Source: Planotetraspora kaengkrachanensis
GTDB lineage: Bacteria; Actinomycetota; Actinomycetes; Streptosporangiales; Streptosporangiaceae
Assembly (NCBI RefSeq): GCF_016862895.1
Contig: NZ_BONV01000049.1
Span: forward strand, 1 to 64,000
Direction of reading: 5' to 3'
DNA: 64,000 nucleotides
The position numbers and the translations under genes are program-made. Under the pieces are notes generated by a model that saw only the letters and a list, made by a program, of their open reading frames with translations, did not search any database and was not told the DNA's origin. Each line of letters starts with the position of its first letter. Position 1 is the first letter of the stretch. Shown piece by piece: positions 9,441 through 17,944 of this stretch.

Positions 9441-10562
9441 TTGAGTGGTCCCCTACGCGGAAGCGAGCCTGATCATCCCTCACCGGACGGGGTCAGAGAA
9501 CGAAAAGTCGTCAAGCCGACTCCCCCCGAGCTCATGGAGGACGCCGGGACCGGTCTGGACTACGGGATTCGGCCGGACCGCACGCCTGGCTACATCACCC
9601 CGATCGACCGCTTCTTCCTTCGCAGCCACGCACCGACCCCCCATCTGGACGCGGCGAGCTGGTCGCTCCGGATCGAAGGAAGTGGGGTACGCGAGCCGAT
9701 CACCTACACCTACGCCGATTTGTGGGATCACTTTCCGCTTATCTCAATGGTCCGAACGATCGAGTGCGCCGGTAACCGCCGTGTGCTGTTCGGCGAGGAG
9801 TACGGACGCAAGTTCGAGGGAACCCAGTGGGGCCGCGGCGCGATCAGCACTGCCGAATGGACCGGCATCCGGTTGCGCGACCTGCTCGAACCGGCGGGGA
9901 TCACCCCAAGAGCCCGCGAGGTCATGCCGGAAGCGCTCGACGAGATCCAGGCCCGCCGGCCCATGCCGCTGACCAAGGCGCTTGCCGACGACACCCTGCT
10001 CGCGCTGGCCATGAACGGCGAGACGCTGCCGCTCGATCATGGGTACCCGGCTCGGGTCGTGGTGTCCGGATGGCTCGGTGCCGCCAGCATCAAGTGGGTG
10101 GGCCGGATCGAAGTCTCCGAACATCCGCTGTACGTTCCGTGGAACACCGAAGACTACGTACTGATCGGTCCGGACTACCCTCCGCAGGCGCCCTCACTCG
10201 GTATGCCGATCACCGGCATACCGGTGGCGAGCCTGGTGGAACTGTCCTGGCCGGCACGGCTGCGGCCGGTACCGCAAGTCATCCGGGGGCGTGCGTTCGC
10301 GGGAGAGAATCAGGTCACGGCGGTCGAATACCGCATCGACGAGGGTTCCTGGCAGGAGGCGTCCCTGGCTCCGCCGAAGATACCGGGCGCGTGGGTACGC
10401 TGGCAGTTCAGTTGGGATCCCGAACCCGGCGATCACACCATCCGGGTACGCGCCACCGACGACCAGGGCCATACCCAGCCTGACACCGTCCCATGGAATG
10501 ACCTGGGCTACTGCTACCACCCGGTGCTGGCCCACCCCATCCGAGTCGAATCCACGACCTGA
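9441..10562 (+). CDS. Sulfite oxidase-like molybdopterin oxidoreductase
   Basis: 373 residues from TTG 9441, with GGGAGG about 8 bases upstream; earlier parts of the open frame overlap the DUF202 gene and look non-coding. The Moco-binding domain contains Cys109 in TIECAGNRR, the expected molybdenum ligand, followed by WGRGAISTAEWTGI. The C-terminal third is the dimerisation domain (from about residue 270). There is no signal peptide, haem domain or twin-arginine motif, so it is predicted cytoplasmic with an unknown electron acceptor. An HD-domain gene follows after 36 bases. Confidence 0.9.
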   Translation: MSGPLRGSEPDHPSPDGVRERKVVKPTPPELMEDAGTGLDYGIRPDRTPGYITPIDRFFLRSHAPTPHLDAASWSLRIEGSGVREPITYTYADLWDHFPLISMVRTIECAGNRRVLFGEEYGRKFEGTQWGRGAISTAEWTGIRLRDLLEPAGITPRAREVMPEALDEIQARRPMPLTKALADDTLLALAMNGETLPLDHGYPARVVVSGWLGAASIKWVGRIEVSEHPLYVPWNTEDYVLIGPDYPPQAPSLGMPITGIPVASLVELSWPARLRPVPQVIRGRAFAGENQVTAVEYRIDEGSWQEASLAPPKIPGAWVRWQFSWDPEPGDHTIRVRATDDQGHTQPDTVPWNDLGYCYHPVLAHPIRVESTT

Positions 10563-10598
10563 GGCCTATCAGGGCTCGGAGAACAGGCGGGCGAACTC

Positions 10599-11237
10599 AT
10601 GACCGAAATCATCGCAGGGGTGGAGGTTCCCGAGACGGCGGCGGTCGCCGAGGCCACCCGCCACATCCGGGAGATGACCAGCCCCCTCATCTTCCATCAC
10701 TCCCGGCGCGTCTTCTTCTTCGCCGCGCTTCACGCTCGCGAGGTCGGTCTGCGGCCGGACCCGGAGCTGCTCTACCTGTCCGCCATTTTCCACGACCTCG
10801 GCCTGCTGACGCCCTTCTCCGACGTGGAGCAGCGCTTCGAACTCGATGGCGCCGACCACGCACGCAAGTTCCTGCTCGACCGCGGTTTTCCGGCCACGGC
10901 CGCCGACGTGGTCTGGGAGGCGATCGCGCTGCACAGCACGCCGGGGATTCCCAGCCGGATGGGCCCGGAGATCGCCGCCACGCACCACGGCGTGCTGACC
11001 GACGTGCAGGGCGTGGGCTTGGACAAGCTGGATCGTGGCCTGGTGGACGAGATCACCGCTGTTCATCCGCACGGCGACTTCAAGAACGGGTTCCTGCAAG
11101 CCCTTCTCGAGGGAACCAGAGACCGCCCGGACACCACCTACGGCACCATAAGCGCGGACGTATTGGTGCACTTCATTCCCGGTTTCCGTCACGTCAGCAT
11201 GGTCGAGCGCGTCATGGGTTCGGCCTGGCCGAGCTGA
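10599..11237 (+). CDS. HD-domain hydrolase (cyanamide hydratase-like)
   Basis: 212 residues. Metal-binding HD fold with FHHSRRVFFF near residue 32, the HD pair His65-Asp66 in SAIFHDLGLL, EAIALHSTPGI, and a further conserved region near DKLDRG. This spacing and the HHSxRV opening resemble the cyanamide hydratase group of HD proteins rather than ppGpp or cyclic-di-GMP enzymes. Likely co-transcribed with the molybdoenzyme upstream. Substrate unknown. Confidence 0.8.
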   Translation: MTEIIAGVEVPETAAVAEATRHIREMTSPLIFHHSRRVFFFAALHAREVGLRPDPELLYLSAIFHDLGLLTPFSDVEQRFELDGADHARKFLLDRGFPATAADVVWEAIALHSTPGIPSRMGPEIAATHHGVLTDVQGVGLDKLDRGLVDEITAVHPHGDFKNGFLQALLEGTRDRPDTTYGTISADVLVHFIPGFRHVSMVERVMGSAWPS

Positions 11238-11446
11238 TCGGAACATCGAAGTGATCAAATACCCACAGGGAGCAGCGTGGTGAGACAGGGCGCTCCTCGT
11301 CACCACCTTGGACGAGGTCCCGCATCCATGGTTCTGACACTTGCGACCTTGGCGATGATGGCGCAAACGTGCACCGAAGAGCGAGGCTAGGCATCCCCGG
11401 AAGTCACCCAGTTTGACACTCACTCGGCGGCGACAGGTGTCGGTAC

Positions 11447-11551
11447 GGGGTCACATCACGCGGTCACCGGCTCCGCACCTCGCCTTAATGAGGAAGGCCG
11501 GCGCTCCCGTGCCTTGCCCCACTGCGTACGGCTACGCTCAGCAATGATCAG
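11447..11551. repeat. 105-base duplicated segment, copy A
   Basis: This stretch contains the 3' end of the small membrane-protein gene on the minus strand plus 9 bases beyond its stop. It recurs at 46322-46426 with 9 mismatches over 105 bases by my count; the half nearest 11551 is identical. The copy here belongs to an intact gene. Confidence 0.85.
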
Positions 11552-11878
11552 GCTGACCCCCATGGCTGCCGCCACCGGCCATTCGATCACCTCGAACGCG
11601 GCCAGAGCACCGAGAGCGCCGCAGTAAACGAGGTGATCCGGTTGCAGAACCCACCGGGTGGTGCCCGCCACGGTGCCCGCCACGGTGCCGACCACATTTC
11701 CGACCTGCTGACGGTTCGGCGGGTGGACATTGAAGTGGAGCATCGGCAGGTCCAGCGTGAGGCCGCGCCTTTGACCGTCGTGCTTCACGACCGGTCCTCC
11801 GGCCTTCTGCTTCTCGGGCTCGCGCTTCCCGCTCCTCGCCACCCTCGGCTTGCGAGCGCGCGGTGTGGGCTCGGTCAT
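11456..11878 (-). CDS. Small basic membrane protein, unknown
   Basis: 140 residues from ATG at 11878, preceded by GAGGAGGAG. The N-terminal ~35 residues are very basic (RARKPRVARSGKREPEKQK). A Val/Gly/Thr repeat follows (GTVAGTVAGT near residue 75). It ends in a hydrophobic span (about residues 90-118) and a basic tail. The last ~32 residues have a near-identical truncated copy at 46 kb. I do not recognise a family. Divergent or regulatory partners are not evident. Confidence 0.7.
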   Translation of the reverse strand: MTEPTPRARKPRVARSGKREPEKQKAGGPVVKHDGQRRGLTLDLPMLHFNVHPPNRQQVGNVVGTVAGTVAGTTRWVLQPDHLVYCGALGALAAFEVIEWPVAAAMGVSLIIAERSRTQWGKARERRPSSLRRGAEPVTA

Positions 11879-12212
11879 GACTCCTCCTCTAACGAGTTGG
11901 AGCTTCGGTTCAAGTGATACGTATCGTTCCAGGTACGGCCTTGGATTCCTGTAACCCCTTCCTGGACATGCGGGTCCCAAACCCCCGCAGTCGCAAAGGA
12001 TGAGCTTGCGGCCCCAGCTCTTCATACCGATTAGAACGCCCGTTCGAGTGGATAGCGGTGAGGTGTGACGCATGACCTCCCTCCACGGGTCCGCGACCTA
12101 GGTGTGGTGTCTCAGGACATTGGTTCCACGAGGTCCTCGATGGTCAGCTGCTGAGGGAAGGTGTCGAGTGCCCCCTGCTGTCGGCTCTCCTGGACTTGCC
12201 GGACGCGTTCAT
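11879..12212. other. Intergenic stretch, nothing recognised
   Basis: About 330 bases between the small membrane-protein gene and the VOC gene's hairpin. Reading frames here are short with no ribosome-binding site or family motif. It probably holds the promoter of the minus-strand membrane protein. Confidence 0.5.
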
Positions 12213-12240
12213 CGGGAGCCCTGGGATCTCAGGGCTCCCG
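12213..12240 (-). terminator. Hairpin after VOC gene
   Basis: Perfect 11-bp stem (CGGGAGCCCTG / CAGGGCTCCCG) with a 6-base loop, 22 bases beyond the stop of the minus-strand VOC gene. There is no T-tract, as often in actinomycetes, so it is terminator-like rather than a canonical intrinsic terminator. Confidence 0.6.
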
Positions 12241-12261
12241 CGTGAGCAGCTGTGCGTGGCG

Positions 12262-12660
12262 TCAACGTGCGAACTTTTCGATGGCTGCCGGGGTGACGGG
12301 GGTGAAGAAGTTGACGAGGTTGCCGTCGGGGTCACGGAACAGCAGCGACCGGTTGCCCCAGGGCATCGTGGTGGGCTCGGTGACGAAGTCGGTGACGAAG
12401 CCGGTCAGGTTCTGGTGAATGCGGTCCACGTCGTCGACGAGGAACTCAGTGATCACGCTCTGGTTGTCCGCTGGACGGGCAGAGCCCGGGGCGAACAGCG
12501 GGATGGTGCGGGTACCAGCGATCGCGAGGGTGGCGTTGGGGGTCTTGAGTTCGGCGAAATCCTCGGTGGCCCACATCGCCTGCACGCCTGTGGCTCGCTC
12601 GTAGAACTCGACGAGACGTGCAACGTCGCTGGTAATGATGCGGATCGAGACGAAGTCCAT
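12262..12660 (-). CDS. VOC-family (glyoxalase-like) protein
   Basis: 132 residues from ATG at 12660, with AAGGAGATCACC just upstream. Two beta-alpha-beta-beta-beta halves are visible: DFVSIRIITSDVARLVEFYERATG at the start, and LLFRDPDGNLVNFFTP at the end with the closing acidic metal-ligand region. The family includes glyoxalases, dioxygenases and antibiotic-binding proteins, so the activity is open. It is divergent from the WYL regulator, whose start lies 91 bases away, and is probably its target. Confidence 0.85.
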   Translation of the reverse strand: MDFVSIRIITSDVARLVEFYERATGVQAMWATEDFAELKTPNATLAIAGTRTIPLFAPGSARPADNQSVITEFLVDDVDRIHQNLTGFVTDFVTEPTTMPWGNRSLLFRDPDGNLVNFFTPVTPAAIEKFAR

Positions 12661-12751
12661 GGTGATCTCCTTGGCAGATGGAATCGCTGCACGTCGCAGA
12701 CTAGGAGAAATAGTGGACAGAATCGGTCCTGTATTCGCGTAGGTTGTGCAC

Positions 12752-13741
12752 ATGCCTCGACCTACCGGCCGCGTGCTGACACTCCTGGAGTTGCTGCAGT
12801 CGGGCGGCACTCGGACGGTGGCCGAACTCGCCGACCGACTCGCCGTTGATGGGCGCACCGTGCGGCGGTATGTGGACCAACTGATCGACCTTGACGTACC
12901 CGTGGAGTCGGTGCGCGGCCGCTACGGCGGGTACCGGCTCGCCCCCGGGTACCGTTTGCCTCCGCTCATGCTCAGCGACGACGAGGCGCTGGCCGTGATG
13001 CTCGGCCTGGTCGCCGGCCGGCGAGCAGGGGTAATAACGGCAGGTCACACCGCGAGCGAGACGGCCTCGGCCAAGATCCGGCGGGTGCTGCCCAAGCACA
13101 TCGCCCGCCGGCTCGACACGCTCCTGGAATCCCTCGCCTTCACGGATCAGGCCGGCGAGTTCGCCACCCCGGACGCCGGGGTCCTGCTCACCATCGCCGA
13201 TGCGGTACACCACCGCCGACCGGTCTCGATCAGATACACCGACCGGGACGGCCGGCGCAGCGAACGCACGCTGCACGCGTACGGGATCGTCGCCCATTCG
13301 GGCCGGTGGTACGTCACGGGCACGGACCCCGAGATCGGCGAGGACCGAACCTTCCGGCTCGATCGCATCACAGACGCACGGACCCTGCCCGGCTCATTCG
13401 AGGCGCCCGTGGGTCCCGATCCGGCACAGCGCGTGTTGTCAGGGTTCGCCACGGCTGAGTACCGGCACGAGGTGACTTTGCGGATCCACGGGACAGTTGA
13501 GCAGATCCGCGCCCACCTCCCCGCCAGCGTCGCGAGCCTGGAGGAGCACGCGCCCACGGCAGACAAGGACCGGGCGACCGAGCGTTGGCTGCGCGTCCAG
13601 CTACGGGCGGAGCGGCTCGACTGGTTGCCTCCGCTACTCGCCTCACTCGACCGTCCGTTCGTCATCGAGCGCCCCGATGAACTGCGCAACCTCGTCATCG
13701 CGCTCGCCCAACGCCTCGCGTCCCACGCCCGCCAAGCCTGA
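12752..13741 (+). CDS. YafY-type HTH/WYL-domain transcriptional regulator
   Basis: 329 residues from ATG 12752. The N-terminal winged helix spans residues 1-65 (VAELADRLAVDGRTVRRYVDQL). A WYL domain occupies about 140-215 (PVSIRYTDRDG, GRWYVTGTD, FRLDRI). The C-terminal WCX extension is about 230-320. WYL regulators sense small ligands or nucleic acids and often act on a divergent gene; here that is the VOC protein. The shared 91-base gap holds both promoters. Confidence 0.9.
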   Translation: MPRPTGRVLTLLELLQSGGTRTVAELADRLAVDGRTVRRYVDQLIDLDVPVESVRGRYGGYRLAPGYRLPPLMLSDDEALAVMLGLVAGRRAGVITAGHTASETASAKIRRVLPKHIARRLDTLLESLAFTDQAGEFATPDAGVLLTIADAVHHRRPVSIRYTDRDGRRSERTLHAYGIVAHSGRWYVTGTDPEIGEDRTFRLDRITDARTLPGSFEAPVGPDPAQRVLSGFATAEYRHEVTLRIHGTVEQIRAHLPASVASLEEHAPTADKDRATERWLRVQLRAERLDWLPPLLASLDRPFVIERPDELRNLVIALAQRLASHARQA

Positions 13742-13866
13742 CAGCGAGGAACCAATGTCATGAGATGGCACAACTAGGCACAGCGCACACCGCTGGCCAC
13801 AGTTCGCGCTCGTCGGCCAGACGCACTCACGCACAAACCCTTCATCCGCCGGCAACCTCCCAGCCA

Positions 13867-13904
13867 TTGACGCGAACCCATAGCTCCACGAATATTGAGT
13901 CAAT
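13867..13904 (+). promoter_or_regulatory. Probable leaderless ArsR-controlled promoter
   Basis: TTGACG (13867-13872) and AATATT (13891-13896) are 18 bases apart, which puts the transcript start at about 13903, the A of the ATG. The palindrome ATTGA-G-TCAAT (13894-13904) overlaps the -10 and the start codon. A looser GAGTCA-N8-TGACTC follows (13897-13916). No Shine-Dalgarno is seen. It fits autoregulation by the encoded ArsR domain, released by arsenite. Confidence 0.55.
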
Positions 13905-14583
13905 GAACACTGACTCGGTATGCAATCTGGATGCCAGGGCGCGAGTGCATGCGGCGCTCGGCGACCCGAGCCGGTTGTCGATCGTGGACAGACTGGCTCT
14001 TGGGGACGCTTCTCCGGGAGAGATCGGCCGGCTCCTGGGCTTGCCGACCAATCTGCTCGCCCACCACGTGAAGATCCTTCAGGAGGCCGGGGTGGTGGAG
14101 CGCCAGCGGTCGGAGGGTGACCGGCGGCGCACCTACCTTCGGCTGGTTCCGAGGACCCTGGCTGAACTGCTGCCCTCGACTTACCGGCAGGCTCCGCGCG
14201 TGGTGTTCGTCTGTACCCACAACTCCGCCCGATCCCAGCTCGCCGCCGCGCTCTGGGTCCGCAAGAGCTCAGTTCCTGTCGCCTCGGCCGGCACACAGCC
14301 GGCTGAACGCGTCCACCCGCAAGCGGTCGGCGTCGCCCGCCATCACGGTCTGACGCTGGACAAGGCACACACCGCTCATCTGGACGCGGTCGTACGACCG
14401 GACGACCTGGTCGTCGCGGTCTGCGACTCCGCGCACGAGGACCTGGGCGGCGGCGACCATTTGCACTGGTCGGTCCCTGACCCGGTCCGCAGCGGAACCG
14501 ACGACGCCTTTGAACGGGCCTTCGCCGACATCGCCGACCGGATCGACCGGCTCGCCCCCGCAGTCCACCTCCCGAAGGAGTAA
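13903..14583 (+). CDS. ArsR regulator fused to arsenate reductase-like domain
   Basis: 226 residues from ATG 13903. Residues ~10-85 are an ArsR winged helix (ALGDPSRLSIVDRLALGDASPGEI; LLAHHVKILQEAGVVERQR). Residues ~95-220 are a low-molecular-weight phosphatase/arsenate-reductase fold with the loop CTHNSAR at 104-110. The two downstream ArsC proteins keep a second Cys pair (MGCGDACP); here the matching site reads VCDSAHEDL. The C-terminal domain may therefore be sensory rather than a full reductase. It leads the plus-strand arsenic operon. Arsenic sensing is inferred from context. Confidence 0.88.
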   Translation: MNTDSVCNLDARARVHAALGDPSRLSIVDRLALGDASPGEIGRLLGLPTNLLAHHVKILQEAGVVERQRSEGDRRRTYLRLVPRTLAELLPSTYRQAPRVVFVCTHNSARSQLAAALWVRKSSVPVASAGTQPAERVHPQAVGVARHHGLTLDKAHTAHLDAVVRPDDLVVAVCDSAHEDLGGGDHLHWSVPDPVRSGTDDAFERAFADIADRIDRLAPAVHLPKE

Positions 14584-14663
14584 GCCGTGCCCCGGCCCCG
14601 TGTTCGCCACGGTCTGTCAGCCGACCGACAGCCCACCCAGCCTGCCGCTTCCCAGGTGGGCCG

Positions 14664-15422
14664 ATGAACCTTCCGCGTCGCGCGCTCGCCGAATTCCTCG
14701 GCACCGCGCTCCTGGTGGCCATCGTCGTCGGTTCCGGAATCATGGCCCAGACCCTGTCCCCCGGGAACATCGGTCTGCAGTTGCTGGAGAACTCGACCGC
14801 GACAGTCTTCGGGCTGGGTGTGCTGATCGCCGTGCTTGGCCCGATCTCGGGTGCCCATTTCAACCCCGTGGTGTCTCTAGCCGACTGGTGGCACGGCAGG
14901 CGAGATGCCTCTGGTCTCCCGCCGAAGAACGTGGCGATCTACATCGTCGCCCAGGTAGCCGGGGGCATCGGCGGATCGATCCTCGCCAACGCCATGTTCG
15001 CCAAGCCCGCGGTCTCCTGGGCAACCACCGATCGTTCCGCACCGCATCTTTGGATAGGCGAGATCGTCGCGACAGCCGGCCTGATTGTGGTCATCTTCTG
15101 TCTGGTGCGGGCAGGTCGTGCCGCGTACGCGCCGGTCGTGGTGGCCTCCTACATCGGAGCGGCCTACTGGTTCACCTCCTCCACCAGCTTCGCCAACCCC
15201 GCAGTCACGATCGGCCGGATCTTCTCCGACTCCTTCGCGGGCATCGCACCCTCCTCCGTGCCAGGTTTCCTGGCCGCCCAACTGGTCGGAGGCATCGTGG
15301 GCCTGCTGCTGGTCGCCGGGCTCATGGGCCAGACACCCGCCACGCAACAGCCACCATCCGCACAAAGCTCGTCGCCGGAAACCTCGGCAAATGGCCAGAT
15401 CACCGACCACAGCCTCACCTGA
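14664..15422 (+). CDS. Aquaporin/MIP channel of the arsenic operon
   Basis: 252 residues with six hydrophobic spans and both pore boxes: Asn67-Pro-Val in HFNPVVS (NPV replacing the usual NPA) and Asn178-Pro-Ala in FANPAVT. Ser/Gln-rich cytosolic tail. MIP channels inside ars operons are known to let arsenite run out down its gradient after arsenate is reduced, and that is the likely job since no ArsB or Acr3 pump is present. It starts 80 bases after the fusion regulator and is followed by arsC after 12 bases. Confidence 0.9.
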   Translation: MNLPRRALAEFLGTALLVAIVVGSGIMAQTLSPGNIGLQLLENSTATVFGLGVLIAVLGPISGAHFNPVVSLADWWHGRRDASGLPPKNVAIYIVAQVAGGIGGSILANAMFAKPAVSWATTDRSAPHLWIGEIVATAGLIVVIFCLVRAGRAAYAPVVVASYIGAAYWFTSSTSFANPAVTIGRIFSDSFAGIAPSSVPGFLAAQLVGGIVGLLLVAGLMGQTPATQQPPSAQSSSPETSANGQITDHSLT

Positions 15423-15434
15423 GAGGAACCCCCC

Positions 15435-16085
15435 ATGGACGAGCCGGACAACGTCTACTCCCCCGAGACCGACAAGGTGCTCGAACGCGTAGCCGAGCGA
15501 CTGGCCGTGCGTTTCGTCGGCAACTTCTCGACGGAGACGATCATCCGGTATCTGCGTGAGTCCTACGTGGCGCTCTACCGGACTGCGAGGGTGAAGTCAC
15601 ACCTTCATGTGCTCGCCGAGAGATTCGCGAACGACCGGCTGACTGCCCTGGCACAGGCGCAAGGGTTCATCCCCAAGGCCGTACCCGAGGTGCTGTTCGT
15701 GTGCACGCACAACGCCGGGCGCTCGCAGATGGCCGCCGCGCTGCTGGAGCACCACGCCAACGGGAAGGTCGGCGTCCGGACGGCCGGCTCTGAGCCCGCC
15801 TCCGACATCGAACCGACCGTGGTGGAGGCGCTGGCCGAAATCGGCCTGGACGCCTCCGCGGAGTTCCCCAAGCCTCTGACCGACGACGTGATCCGCGCCG
15901 CCGACGTCATCGTCACCATGGGCTGCGGAGACGCCTGCCCTATCCATCCTGGTAAGCGGTACCTGGACTGGACCCTGCCTGACCCGCACGGCAAACCGCT
16001 CGACGAGGTCCGCGCGATCCGCGACCAGGTCGACGCCCACGTACGCGAGTTGCTGGACGAGCTCACCCTCTCCACGACCCGCTGA
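15435..16085 (+). CDS. arsC: Arsenate reductase ArsC with N-terminal helical domain
   Basis: 216 residues. Residues 1-80 form a three-helix-bundle type extension (AERLAVRFVGNFSTETIIRYL). Residues 85-210 are the low-molecular-weight phosphatase-like arsenate reductase, with Cys90 in the oxyanion loop CTHNAGR and Cys164/Cys168 in MGCGDACP. In actinobacteria this class uses mycothiol or thioredoxin to reduce arsenate to arsenite. It lies between the aquaporin and a second arsC, in one operon. Confidence 0.92.
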   Translation: MDEPDNVYSPETDKVLERVAERLAVRFVGNFSTETIIRYLRESYVALYRTARVKSHLHVLAERFANDRLTALAQAQGFIPKAVPEVLFVCTHNAGRSQMAAALLEHHANGKVGVRTAGSEPASDIEPTVVEALAEIGLDASAEFPKPLTDDVIRAADVIVTMGCGDACPIHPGKRYLDWTLPDPHGKPLDEVRAIRDQVDAHVRELLDELTLSTTR

Positions 16086-16113
16086 ACATACGCACCACTG
16101 AAAAGGGACTTCC

Positions 16114-16518
16114 ATGACCGACAAGCCCAGCGTCCTGTTCGTCTGCGTCCACAACGCGGGACGATCCCAAATGGCCGCCGGATGGCTCACCCACCTGGCC
16201 GGCGATCGCATCGAAGTCCGATCCGCGGGCTCGGCCCCGGCCGAGAGCGTCAACCCCGTCGCCGTCGAGGCGATGAAAGAGGTCGGGATCGACATCACCG
16301 CGGAGACCCCGAAGATCCTCACAACCGAGGCCGTGGAGGCATCCGACGTTGTGATCACCATGGGCTGCGGCGACGCCTGCCCCATCTTCCCGGGCAAGCG
16401 CTATGAGGACTGGGTGCTCGAGGACCCGGCCGGTCAGGGCATCGAAGCAGTGCGCCCGATTCGCGACGAGATCCAGGACCGCGTGCAGAAGCTGATCGCG
16501 GAACTGGCTGGGAACTGA
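16114..16518 (+). CDS. arsC: Arsenate reductase ArsC, short form
   Basis: 134 residues, a single low-molecular-weight phosphatase-like domain. Nucleophile Cys11 lies in CVHNAGR, and Cys85 and Cys89 in MGCGDACP complete the redox set. AAAAGGGACTT precedes the ATG. It overlaps no neighbour but is followed by a flavoprotein gene 4 bases later. It differs from the preceding ArsC by lacking the helical extension, so the two may use different reductants; that is inference. Confidence 0.93.
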   Translation: MTDKPSVLFVCVHNAGRSQMAAGWLTHLAGDRIEVRSAGSAPAESVNPVAVEAMKEVGIDITAETPKILTTEAVEASDVVITMGCGDACPIFPGKRYEDWVLEDPAGQGIEAVRPIRDEIQDRVQKLIAELAGN

Positions 16519-16522
16519 CCGC

Positions 16523-17944
16523 GTGGACCTGCTGGTCATCGGGGGAAGCGACGCCGGCGTCACGGCCGCCCTCCGCGCGCGGGAGCTGGCTCCCGACGTG
16601 GAGGTCACGGTGGTCGTGGCCGACGAATACCCGAATTACTCCATCTGCGGCATCCCGTACCACGTCTCGGGAGACGTGCCCGATTGGCGGTCCCTCGCCC
16701 ATCGAACACGGGCGGACCTGGAGGCCACGGGTATGCGTCTGCGGCTGAACGAGACCGCGGTCTCCATAGACCCGGCCGCCCACGTCGTACAAACACGAAG
16801 CAGCGACGGCGACCTGCGGCAGATCGGCTACGACAAGCTGATCATCGCCACTGGCGCGGTCCCCGTCCGGCCGCCCATTCAGGGCCTCGACCAGTTGGGT
16901 GCCGCTGACGGCGTGCACGTACTGCACTCCATGGACGACACCTTCGCTCTCACCGATGACCTGGACAAACGCCGTCCGGCCACTGCGGCGATCATCGGAG
17001 CGGGCTACATCGGGGTGGAGATGGCAGAAGCGCTGTCCGCCCGAGGCCTACGTGTCACCGTGTTCGAGCAGTTCTCCCAAGTCCTGCCGAACACGCTGGA
17101 TCCAGCGCTTGCCAAGCTGGTGGAAACCGAACTGGTCGGCCACGGCGTCGAAGTGCTGACGGGCGTGTCAGTCGGCTCAGTCGTCCGCGACTACGTCCCT
17201 GGCGGTGTGCTCCTGTCATGCTCGGACAGTTCGACGCGGCGTGCTGATGTGGTGCTCGTGGTGACAGGCGTCCGCCCCGAGACCTCGCTTGCCGCTGCCT
17301 CCGGCGCCGGACTGGGCGTGCGCGGGGCCATCATCGTCGATGAGCGCATGCGGACGAGCGTTCCGGACGTGTACGCCGCGGGCGACTGCGTGCACACGCA
17401 TCATCGATTGCTCGACTCCCCGGTCTACCTCCCTCTGGGCACGACCGCGCACAAGCAGGGGCGCGTCGCCGGAGAGAACGCCATCGGCGGTGACGCGGCC
17501 TTCGCCGGTGTCTGCTCCACCCAGGTCGTCAAGGTCTTCGACACCGTCGTCGCCGCGACCGGATTCCGCGACAGCGCGGCTCGCGACGCCGGGTTCGCAC
17601 CGCTCACCGTCGCCGGCGTCTTCGATGATCACAAGGCGTACTATCCGGGTTCGACCCCCGTGCACGTCGCCATCACCGGCGATCGCAAGACGGGCCGGCT
17701 CTTGGGCGCACAGTTGGTGGGACGTCTCGGGGCGGAGATCTCCAAGCGCGTCGACACCTTCGCAACCGCGATCACCTACGTGGCGAGCGTCGCGGACGTC
17801 GGTGACCTCGATCTGTCCTACACCCCACCGCTCGGCAGCCCCTACGACGCGGTACAACTCGCCACCCAGGCGTGGACACGAGCCGTACGGTCGCCCACAC
17901 GACACGTCAACCCGCGCGAGGGCCGTCCGTCGTCCGCGTTGTAG
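16523..17944 (+). CDS. FAD/NAD-dependent oxidoreductase (CoA-disulfide reductase/NOX-like)
   Basis: 473 residues from GTG 16523, 4 bases after arsC. FAD fold at the N-terminus (VIGGSDAGVTAALRA). The redox-active Cys region is YSICGIPYHVSG near residue 40. A second nucleotide fold (AAIIGAGYIGVEMAEAL) lies near residue 155, YAAGDC near 290, and a C-terminal dimerisation domain follows. The family covers CoA-disulfide reductase, NADH oxidase and mycothione-like reductases. In this operon it may recycle the thiol cofactor used by ArsC. Its 3' end overlaps the convergent ArsO-like gene by 38 bases. Confidence 0.88.
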   Translation: MDLLVIGGSDAGVTAALRARELAPDVEVTVVVADEYPNYSICGIPYHVSGDVPDWRSLAHRTRADLEATGMRLRLNETAVSIDPAAHVVQTRSSDGDLRQIGYDKLIIATGAVPVRPPIQGLDQLGAADGVHVLHSMDDTFALTDDLDKRRPATAAIIGAGYIGVEMAEALSARGLRVTVFEQFSQVLPNTLDPALAKLVETELVGHGVEVLTGVSVGSVVRDYVPGGVLLSCSDSSTRRADVVLVVTGVRPETSLAAASGAGLGVRGAIIVDERMRTSVPDVYAAGDCVHTHHRLLDSPVYLPLGTTAHKQGRVAGENAIGGDAAFAGVCSTQVVKVFDTVVAATGFRDSAARDAGFAPLTVAGVFDDHKAYYPGSTPVHVAITGDRKTGRLLGAQLVGRLGAEISKRVDTFATAITYVASVADVGDLDLSYTPPLGSPYDAVQLATQAWTRAVRSPTRHVNPREGRPSSAL

